A stretch of 64,000 nt of DNA from Gnetum montanum (Eukaryota > Streptophyta > Gnetopsida > Gnetales > Gnetaceae), in the NCBI GenBank assembly GCA_015680685.1, contig MNCI01035206.1, forward strand, positions 464,993-528,992, in the 5' to 3' direction. Below are positions 55,276-64,000 of this stretch, one piece after another. Position 1 is the stretch's first letter, and every line of letters begins with the position of its first letter. Both the position numbers and the translations under genes were made by a program. Under the pieces are notes generated by a model. The model ran no database searches, had not been told where the DNA came from, and saw only the letters and a list, made by a program, of their open reading frames with translations.

Positions 55276-57094
55276 ACGATAAAAATCTAAATATAGTGTG
55301 AAAAGGTCTAAATTCATAAAAATGAAAGGACAAATGATGTATAATGTTAATAGAAATGAACCCATGGTCATAGTAAGTCATCAAAAAAGCCTTCGCCTAC
55401 CTTTATAGTCAACTTGTCATAGATTGAATAAAGGCACCAAGATGATGATGATTTGAAGTATATTGAGATTATTTTTGGAATCTTAACAATCAACCAAGAT
55501 GATAATAAGATCAAATTTCTAGTAAAATAATTATCTCAAAGTACAAATCTAATTCTATTTTTTAAAATGAAAATTATAATTATGTAAGGGTTAAAGATCC
55601 TACAGCCAAGTTTCATTTTAATAATCATATTTTCTTTTCAACTTTTACTGTAAGCCATTGTCCTTTATCTAGATTGATTTTTGTCTCCTCAAAATCTCTT
55701 CGATTTTGTTTCTTCCATATTTGAAAAATCACATGTACTAGCAAATTAGTCGAAATTTATTAAGGGAGAGAGGCTAACTAATCCAAATTTAAGTTGTTGT
55801 AGGATCCCATAAAGATTTTGGTATAATAAAATGTTAATTTGTAGTTTTCTAAACTCTATTACAAATATGAGCAATTATAGGGTAACGCAAAAAGATATTA
55901 TCACAATTTTCACAAGCATTCTTACAGAAACATCTATTGACCAACATGCTTTAACAAATTATTAATAACTAAAGGTTTTCCTTTTCAAACATATTTAAAA
56001 AGATATGAACTCTAATAATTAATCTCACTTTCTTCTAACAAAGAACTTCTTTATCTATGTAACCTACACATAAGTATCATAAGCCTTAGTGACTTTGTAT
56101 AGATGTTTATTTCCTATAACTAAGGCCTACTATCTTTGAATTTCATGTAGTAATTTTTCATCTATGCATATTCTCTTTCAATTCTTGTGCGTATGGAAAA
56201 AGCACCAATCATATATGGTCTTTCAAGAAATTTTAAATATAATTCAAATATTTAACCTTTATCACTTTAACTCATATGACATTTTCATTCATAAGTCTTC
56301 AAGCTAATTAATAAGAAATTAATCTAAGCTTTAAATCCAATGAACTGATTATATGAAACATGGTGTTTATAGTTGTCTTAATTTGAAGATCATTAAGGAC
56401 TTTTGTGCAAACTTTGTGTTAGAATAGCCAATAAAAGATAAAATGCTCAATTCTCCCAAAATATAAGGATTATACCTTTATGTTTCTATCTTTAAAATCT
56501 GCAAAAAAAAATGTTTTACAACTTAAAAAAGAAGCATTTCAAAAATACAACATAAAATAGAAGTTACAAGCTCTTTTTTCCTCCTATCCTGAAAAGCACT
56601 ACATTTGATAGTAGAGCTTTATTAGTCTAAACCTCTCAAATTATAATAACTCTTGAGTTGGAATGTTAGTTGAATATGCCCCTAAATGTTAGCTTGTAGA
56701 TTTAGCAAGAAGCAATGAAAAAGAGTAAGATATGACCTAATTATCTGCAAATTACATATTGTCACTTTTTCTATCACAATTTTAGATAGAAACAAATAGC
56801 ATAATTTTAGGACATGAAACCCCTCTCAATAAAACAAATCTCTTTAAGAAGTTTTAATAGAGTGAAAGATCAATTAAGATAAAATGAACATGATAATACT
56901 TGATATAAAATAGATAGACCAAGTGAGAATTACTATTATTAATATAGGAGAAAAAATCAAACTTGAGATGCTCGATAACTAAATGGAGAATAATAGAGAG
57001 ATGAGTCTTTGAGAAAATGGAAGAAATTTACCTTAAGTATTTTCAACTTGAAGAGGATTGTTTTACCCATCTTTCTTTCATCTCCTTATATAGC
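55276..57094. other. AT-rich spacer
   Basis: No gene, LTR or RNA feature is recognised. Confidence 0.55.
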
Positions 57095-57705
57095 TAATGG
57101 GTGGTGAGTGTGCCTAACGCCCAACCATTTGATGTACAAACATCATAGTAGACCATCTCATAAATCATAGATGGAGTTAGCATGGTATCTATATAGTTTA
57201 TCATGGATTATAGGTCGTTGTCTTTTCAACTACACTTGTAGTGGCCTTTAGTGTATATGGTTAAGTGTAGCTGAGGCATGTGATTATAATGTTGCTATGG
57301 ATATTGATAAAATTAATCAATAATAAATAATTTAATCTAAATAATAGTGATAATAAATCCTAGAATAGCCTAAGGAGATAAGCGTTTAAGTCCCAATTTA
57401 TCATTCATGTCCTCAATTAGTATATCCACCACTAGGATTACTAAGCAATATGCTATTGGACGTACCAAGTGTTGACCTCAACATTCCCATGATTAGCATG
57501 GGCCCATGACTCAACAAGTGATTAATTTAACATGCAATTGCTTGACCTTAGTTAATGCTTCAGTTCCATATTTATGTAGATACATTAGTGTGAATAACAA
57601 AAGGAGCAAGTGTTTTTGGTGTTAAACATTTGTGCTAATTATAAATCATAAATCCCATGAGATTATTAAGCAACATCATTTTTATTGACATATTACCTAG
57701 TAAAC
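57095..57705 (-). repeat. Very old solo or partial LTR of the same superfamily
   Basis: The plus strand shows the reverse-orientation LTR blocks in order: TAATGGGTGGTGAGTGTGCC, GTCGTTGTCTTTTCAACTAC, TATGGTTAAGTGTAGCTGAG, CACTAGGATTACTAAGCAAT and TTTTTATTGACATATTACCT. They match the LTR of element 4 with heavy divergence. The U3 end is missing or obscured by the SINE-like unit. Confidence 0.7.
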
Positions 57706-57840
57706 AATGGGGTGTTAGCTTAGCGGTTAAACTCTTAATGTGGAAGCTATAAGTCATGGGTTTGATTCTTTTGGATAATGTTGAGTTATAATGTTCTAAT
57801 TTGACTACATGTCTTAGGATTATATGTTTAAAAAAAATTT
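57706..57840 (+). repeat. SINE-like unit with tRNA A and B boxes
   Basis: A box TAGCTTAGCGG (57716-57726) fits the consensus TRGYNNARNGG. B box GGTTTGATTCT (57759-57769) is close to GGTTCGANTCC, and the boxes are 32 bp apart. An A-rich tail follows near 57831. The body matches the fragment beside the LINE (43131-43222). Confidence 0.6.
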
Positions 57841-58799
57841 AATCATACCGTAATAAGGATTAGCATTTCAAATCTGAAAATTTTGTTTTCCAAAGCTACT
57901 AGGGCAACTTGAGTTCTATAATCTAAGCAACATGGAAGAGGATTTTTGAGCATCGAGAAAGCTTATTAGCACTCTTTATTTTGACAAGATCATCAATTCT
58001 TTGAAAAACTTGTGAGGATGATGTAACTAGCCATCATAGGCATGTAATAGATTTGTTAGTAGTCCTATTACCTTGGTCTGCCATGGTTTCAATTGTGGTG
58101 AGAGTGCTAGTGGATCTTAATCTAAAAACTCTATGCTTACAACTTAGTCTCTTGTTTTCTTAGTGTTTTCTTCTCTAATTATGATATTGTGCACATTGGC
58201 CTATTCAAGCCACATTAGGATTTCAAAACCCTTGTCTATCTTACAAACAATTGATGTATTCGCATTCGAACTACCAAAGGAGACAAAAATGGAAGTCACA
58301 TCTCATGTTGTAGTAATAGTAGCAACGTTGATGACGAGCATTTTGATGCATGCATTAGAAACCATTACTACTCAATTGCATAGATTGCAACCACCAATCC
58401 CTAACTCATAATCATAGATCATTAAGGTATGATTTAGTTAGAACTTTCATCATTTTATTAGTGGGATTCAATAAATTCATTTAGGTCTTGTTAATATGTT
58501 AAACTGGAGCCCATTTCAAGTGAGGTCCTATTTTAAACTCATTACTTTGTAAATACAATGTTTAAACACATTTTATTCATGTAGATCCTTTTAAAGTAAT
58601 TGTGGATTTTATTTCTCTAGTAGTTGGATCATGAACTTAAATTTTTATCTTCCATTATTAGTAATATTGAAATTTTAATAAAAAAGGATCATTACTCAAA
58701 GGTTTAATGTTCACCCCACTAAGATAAGGTCTTGGGAGGAATGATGGATGAGTAGAAGCCTAGCCTCTTTCGCTTGGAATAAGTCTTGGTTTTAGTAGG
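57841..58799. other. AT-rich spacer
   Basis: An open frame at 58163-58411 (plus, 82 codons) has no recognisable domain. Nothing else is seen. Confidence 0.5.
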
Positions 58800-59608
58800 T
58801 TGCATTAACATAGCAACATCGATGTATCAATATCAACACAGTGTTAAGGCACGAGTGTTGACACAAACATAATAAATGTCTATATAAATGTATGCACTTG
58901 CCACATTTATGACATTGATTTGGTTAATAGCTTAGTAAAACTCTATTAGTTTATTTTTGTAACAATTAGAATGTATCACCAAGTGTCCATAGTATGAATC
59001 AAGTAAATTGTAGAAAATTTTATGTGACTAATCATGTACCTAAACATATTTTCATGGTGGCAATAAAATTAAGATCCATTTCCTTCGTTGCATCACTTGG
59101 CCTAGCTTTATGTTTTTTTAATGCAATTAACTCTTAATTTCAAGCACTTAGTTAATTATTTTAGTTTTCATCATACTTAATTGCATCACATGAGTATGAA
59201 CAACTCTGAGCATAAATGCATTAACATTTGATAATCCTAGTAATGCACCACTTGGTATGCCCAATAGTGGGTACTTGTTAACCTAGCAATGTTGATGTAC
59301 ATTCAAGATATGTATGACAAGTTGGGAATGATTGCTTCATGCCTAGGCTAGATTAGATTTATTTCCTACACTTAGACTAGAAGTTCATAATTTTAATATT
59401 TTAATAATATTCAATAATATACTTCAATCACACTTAACCATACAAACTAAGCCCATACAAATGTGGTTGGGAAGACAACAATTAGCAATCTAAAGATTAG
59501 CTATCTAGATAATAAAACTAGTTATCATTCATGGAATTTGATCGGATTGTGCATAAACAATTGTGATTTGTTTGGTTGGGTATAAGGTCTACTCTTCCAC
59601 TTATTAAA
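58800..59608 (+). repeat. Very old plus-strand LTR of the same superfamily
   Basis: The blocks in order are TATAAATG (58892-58899), GTGGCAATAAAATTAAGATC (near 59057), the GATAATCCTAGTAATGCACC short-repeat region (near 59230), AAGATATGTATGACAAGTTG, CACTTAACCATACAAAC and TTTGGTTGGGTATAAGGTCT. The start is approximate. It ends near CCACTTATTA, and a weak primer-binding-site-like stretch follows. Confidence 0.65.
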
Positions 59609-60122
59609 GCGGCTATGCCCAAGCTTAAACCCAAATCTTATGACTTTAGAACCAAGCACAAGTCATAAGACCTAGGCTGATCTTTAGAAACAAGCATAAT
59701 CTCAAGATTTTAATGTATTAGAAAATATTTATTTATGAGCTATTTTCTTTTTATTTAGAATTTTATTTTGCCTATTTGGGCTTTCTTATAATGGGTACTA
59801 ATTAAGAGGATGGAACCCTCGATTGATTTTGGATCCACTATCATAATTATAAAGATGTGGAAACCTTGTGAATGTTTTATTAAGAGATTATAATCTTTTC
59901 TTTTAGAATTTCAGGGGCTTATCTATTTTAAAAGATTAGGCACTATGTTGCATTTAAATACAACTTTGATGCAAATGCTACTTAATTTACTTTTGAACAT
60001 AGTATTAAGGTTTATACAATGCCTTTAAGCATATATTTATTAGACTTAATCTTTATTCTATAGTTGATTTTGTTATCTTACCATTCCCTAATCAAGGCAA
60101 ATTACTAATGTCTATGCACTAT
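59609..60122. other. Spacer between old LTR and element 5
   Basis: It could be decayed leader sequence of the element belonging to the old LTR. No coding frame or other feature is recognised. Confidence 0.4.
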
Positions 60123-60998
60123 TGATGAGTGGCAAGGTACCCCTACACTCAACCATACGAATATGAGCATTTCACATACGATTCGGTCGAACTCCACAAA
60201 CGGGCTAGTTGTGGTATCTAGATAGTTACTTGTTGATCATAGTTCGCTGTGTTCCCATCTGGACTAGTATTTGTTTCACGTATGGTTTAGTTCAGAGTGA
60301 GGTGTATGATGTAGTCCTAAACTAGTGCTACTCCTAGAGGCAATAGAAAATAACTTTAATTAAGCTAGGAGGAAAAGGGAGAGAGAGTTAAGCTAATAGG
60401 ACATAGGGGAAGAAAATCTAAACTAGCCTAAGTATGATGAGCATCCATTCCTTAATCATCCGTACACATCTTGGACCTCGTGTATGACTACTACTAGGAT
60501 TACCAAGTGCATATCCTAGGTACGCTACTGGGATACCAAGTAGTCACACTCAAATGCTCATGATTAAGTCATACTCATTCCATGTTTAATAACTTGGATA
60601 GGAGTTGAGGGTAAAGAAGTATTAATTAAGAAATCAATAAATAATAATTAAATAATTAAACTAAGTGAATGCTAGAATGAGGAAGTAATCTCGATCTTTA
60701 TTTTTGATCATGTGCGTGTCCAAGTACGTCACACTCGAATAAAGGTGTCGTATAATTACAATCATCACATTGCTGGCATGCACTGGGAGAAAGGGTTGAG
60801 TAGAACTAAAAATGAAAACTAACTTCTAACTGAACTACCTCCTCACTCTGTGTGCCTACATGTGTATTTATAGGCCCACACAGGAGTTACAATATCGTGT
60901 ATTCGATATCGCTAGCCAGGCCACAATATTGTGTACCCGATATCATGGATCCGATATCGTGGGTCCGATATTGAAGCCTAATGAATCATGATTCGTCA
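60123..60998 (-). repeat. 3' LTR of element 5 (876 bp)
   Basis: On the plus strand it starts TGATGAGTGGCAAGGTACCC and ends GATTCGTCA (one change from the usual TCATCA). U3 (60890-60980) carries four GATATC-type units. The complement of TATAAATA lies at 60865-60872. Confidence 0.9.
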
Positions 60999-61194
60999 TA
61001 CCCCCATGACTGAATAAAAACTTGTCCTCAAATTGTACAAAATGAGAACAAGCCCCATTGATTACACAGGGGACAAGTATGGGATTATTGACTGAGTAGG
61101 AATTATTCATGCCACAGTGGAGAATTGAATAGAACAAAATTGGGACATGAACACAAAATTACAAAATTGCAAAATTGCAAAATTTTATTGGAAC

Positions 61195-63973
61195 TCATGT
61201 GGTTCCAGGTGGCGGTGGCTCCTCCATGGGTTGCTTCCCCTTGTCTCGTGCTCTAGGGTTTGGGATTTGGTGGCTCTAAAGGAGTGCCTGGAGCTTTTCC
61301 TCTTTGGTTCGGGGATCCTGTGCCATCCATGCTGATGCTCCAATGTTTGATGGAGTTGGCACTTCCCATGAACACGGTAGTTGGGGAAACATCTAATTTG
61401 GTTTGACGTACCAGGCTGCAAATAGCCGCAGTTCCTCCTCGTAGGCTCTAGCTTTATCCTTATAGTCCTGGTAATCTGTAAGCCATCGAGCCAAGTCTGT
61501 TGTGACATCTTTCTACCCTTGGTAGCTAGCCTTAATCATCTCCAATTTAGAATTTGCAACTTCTAGCCTTTGCAATGTTTTCTTTGTTTTGCAAATTCTA
61601 TTTCATATTTTGCATAGGTGGTAGCTACATGCTTCTCTAGCTCTTTTCTCGAGCGTCCTATTGTTAACATGGCTAAGTTGGCATATTGCAGGTTTGCCAA
61701 TTCCATGTACTTTGTAAGATGTTAGATCTGTAGGTCCTGGCTTTTGAGCTCTGCTTGGTGGACGAATGCATGTGTCCAATATGGCCTACCAATTAGTGTG
61801 TTGAGCGCTGAAGGTGTTAATGTGAGCCTTGGCCATATGGATCTCTGTCTCGATGACTTGCTTGTACATCCCCACCTAGTCTCTGAAATGCTCTTTTAAT
61901 TTTTCATGTCGCTTGGCCTTGTTTTGCCACACACTTATTTCAATGGTTGTCTTCTGATGGATTGTGTGTACCTCCTCCATTAAGAGGGTTCGATTCTCTC
62001 TGCCAAGCAATTCATGTCTTGGTTGACCTTGACCAATTGTTCTCGTAACTATTGAAAATTTTCTTCGATAACATTTTTCTGTTTCTCCACAGTGGTCAAC
62101 CAAAGATTATCTGTAGCAAGCTGTTTATTTTCTTCTTATAAGGCCTTGAGTGCTTTGGCATGCACGTATGTTTGCGCTTGTGCCTTGGAAGCATCCCAAT
62201 CGGCCTTCTCCTTCTCCTCCACCACTCTTTTATTATCCGCTAATAGTTTATTGAGCTGCTCTATCCTGAAAGTGTCTAGCTAGTCTATGGGAATGAATTG
62301 AGATGGGTCCCACTATGTAGCTTGCAGGGTAATGAGCCTTTCTTGGAGTCTTTCCAACTCTGCCTCTACATGCTCAGCCCTGATCTCTGCCATGACCAAC
62401 TTTCCTTTGGTGGAGATGAGGTTTGATTGCGTTGCTGTGAAATCTTGTGAAATGTCAAATAAGGATGTCATCACTTGTCCTGTTTGCAGTAACCAATTAG
62501 GAACATCCTCATGCTCCACAGGAGTCATCGAGGGATCAGCTAGGGTTTGAGCATCACGTGCTCCTATGAAATCTACCGGTGGTAGAACAGGAACATTGAA
62601 GGACTCTTTGATGTGATCTGTGACCACTTCTGTATCTCCTGATGTATCTTGGTACTACATGACCACTACTATAGCCCCTTCACTAGTCTCCAGTTGCACC
62701 TGGAAAGATGCAGCGTTCCCTAAAATTTGTTGTGACCAATGCATCTCCTCTTCTCCTGTTTAAATAGACACTTTACCCCATGCACAATTTATAAAAACTG
62801 TGGGCCGTACGACATTGTTGATGACGTGGAAGAGATTGGCATCATCACGACTTCCTCAACAATGATGGCCCTGAGATGGCTCATCGACGATTAATAATCC
62901 TATGGCGGTGGTGGCAATTAGTCTCGATGGCTTGTGCTAGGCCCTGCTCCTTACTATTGACTGGGCCTTGTACTTGGGAGTTGGCTAGGCCTTGTAGTTT
63001 GAGTTGTAGTGGGCCCCACCATCTGTTCTTGTTCTGGCTCTAGTGTCTCACCAGCACTCTTTATTTAGCTTGGTGGCTTTAGTAATTCAGTGAACGAAGC
63101 ATTTTGAGCTCTTCTGGGGATGTCATTAGTGTACCCCAGAATTCTAGCATGCCTACACAGCTTCCTGATGAGACAAGGAAAGGGAAACACGAACTTCCCT
63201 ATCTTGCGTTCTTCAAACCACCTCAAGATCTCCATGAGATACAGATGGGAAAAGTTAGCATTAACCTTGCCCATTAATATCGTACTTCCTCTTGCCACAT
63301 ACATTGAGATTCTGTTTAATCCTTTCGTGGGGAAGATGTGATAAGTGCCAATCTTGAAATATATTCTTTCTTCCAGTGTCAACTCCCCATATGTCTTGTC
63401 CTCTTTGCCATACACCTTGTCCAATCAAATTCTTCATGCATCAGCATCAGAGCAAGTGGACAAGTGAGCAACTTTTGGCCTTATATTCAAAAGGTTTAAC
63501 ACTTCCAAAATGGCCTTGGTGGAAAAATCTATAGACACACCACTAATGTCAACTATTGTGCCTTCTTCTTTATTATGCCAAAATTGGTACGTTTCTTTTA
63601 AGTACCAAGAATCACTTTCAAAGAGGATGGGCCATAATGGGGACCCTTTAAGTTGGTCCCTAATGGCCTTAGGAGCGAACTCTTTGAAGGGTCCAAAGTT
63701 CAACGCCACGATCATGGCTGCCGACATGGACCTTTAATAGATGCCCTAAACACATTTCAGGGATAACGTGAGATGTTTTCCCTATTTAGGTGCTTCAGTA
63801 GCTCCTGCTTTCACATGTCCCGACTGCATAGTAGCAGGAGGCTCTTGATGGATGCTAAATGATTACGTCTCCTACTCTGCATATTACTCGAGAGACACTT
63901 GGCCTCTGCCTCTCCTTGGTCGCTTGGACACACCTTGAGAGGGTCCTTCTTATTGTTCATGTTTAGCGGCCAT
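61195..63973 (-). pseudogene. Third ORF (ORF3) of element 5
   Basis: It starts at 63973 with MAAKHEQ directly after GATTGCAG, a plausible 3' splice site. A basic KRPRRGRG segment comes next, then a globular domain in two open parts, 63727-63434 and 63424-63065. These include LNFGPFKEFAPKAIRDQLKG, SPLWPILF, IVDISGVSIDFSTKAILEVL, ERIYFKIGTYHIFPTKGLNR and FPFPCLIRKLCRHARILGY. Glu/Leu-rich coiled-coil segments follow (62627-62313 and 62103-61876), and a tail with WMAQDPRTKEEKLQALL leads to a Pro-rich end (TGA at 61197-61195). Element 1 matches throughout. The fold pattern recalls plant putative transposon protein families and Athila env-position proteins (unverified). Several stops and shifts are present. 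Confidence 0.7.
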
Positions 63974-64000
63974 CTGCAATCACACGGGGTCGATCATTAG

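Larger units (their letters stand above)
60123..64000 (-). mobile_element. Element 5: LTR retrotransposon, 3' part only (runs off the window)
   Basis: On the minus strand the window edge cuts just upstream of ORF3. ORF3 (63973-61195), a short non-coding tail, a purine tract CATGGGGGTA (60999-61008) and the 3' LTR follow. The pol genes would lie beyond position 64000. It is related to element 1 by ORF3 and by LTR structure. Confidence 0.85.

Noticed and set aside
57716-57769. Functional tRNA gene
   Set aside because: A and B boxes are present, but no acceptor-stem pairing or cloverleaf could be drawn around them. A SINE head is the better fit.
59609-59630. Primer-binding site after the old plus-strand LTR
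   Set aside because: The match to the family site is too weak to call, and no gag sequence follows.
62332-62550. Plus-strand Ser/Cys-rich frame opposite ORF3 of element 5
   Set aside because: It is a shadow of the ORF3 coiled-coil region on the minus strand.

Overview
The window looks like an intergenic-rich stretch of a large plant nuclear genome, probably a gymnosperm (inference). It has one split receptor-kinase gene in 64 kb. The rest is mostly nested, heavily decayed long terminal repeat (LTR) retrotransposons, a plant L1-type LINE, SINE-like pieces and AT-rich spacer. No bacterial, organellar, rRNA, tRNA-gene or CRISPR features are visible. Two single N positions (31564, 50157) mark assembly gaps, both inside LTRs.

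Left part (1-32163). Element 1 (plus strand, 1-13855) is an old full-structure Ty3/gypsy element of Athila/Tat type whose 5' LTR is cut by the window edge. It has gag, protease, RT, RNase H and integrase remnants, a 2.2 kb post-pol spacer, a third open reading frame (ORF3, about 950 codons) and a 3' LTR. After 2.1 kb of spacer, element 2 (plus, 15945-32163) has the same layout. It is interrupted just after the ORF3 start by element 3 (24754-31635), a younger relative that keeps gag and protease but has lost RT, RNase H, integrase and nearly all of ORF3.

Middle part (32164-43222). This is low-repeat sequence with one convincing cellular gene: a minus-strand, two-exon leucine-rich-repeat receptor-like kinase (38084-41151, 758 residues, one 791 bp intron) whose kinase domain has the hallmarks of a pseudokinase.

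Right part (43223-64000). A LINE lies between near-identical 16 bp flanks and is split by element 4 (minus strand, 46894-54358), which has a perfect 5 bp target-site duplication GAAAC. Element 4 is another pol-less gag-protease element and is itself interrupted by a solo LTR with a perfect TATTT duplication. Beyond the LINE lie AT-rich spacer, two very old LTR remnants, a tRNA-derived SINE-like unit and element 5 (minus strand, 60123 to the window end), of which the 3' LTR and ORF3 are visible.

All five elements and the solo LTR belong to one superfamily. They share LTR ends TGATGAG...CTCATCA, a primer-binding site resembling the complement of the tRNA-Asp 3' end, a TATA box preceded by palindromic repeats, and an AATAAA signal. 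The most notable points are the third ORF conserved between elements 1 and 5, two pol-less elements with nearly coincident deletions, the palindrome clusters in U3, and an exact four-copy 167 bp tandem repeat inside otherwise decayed RT sequence. Nesting gives a relative order: element 3 is younger than element 2, element 4 is younger than the LINE, and the solo LTR is younger than element 4.
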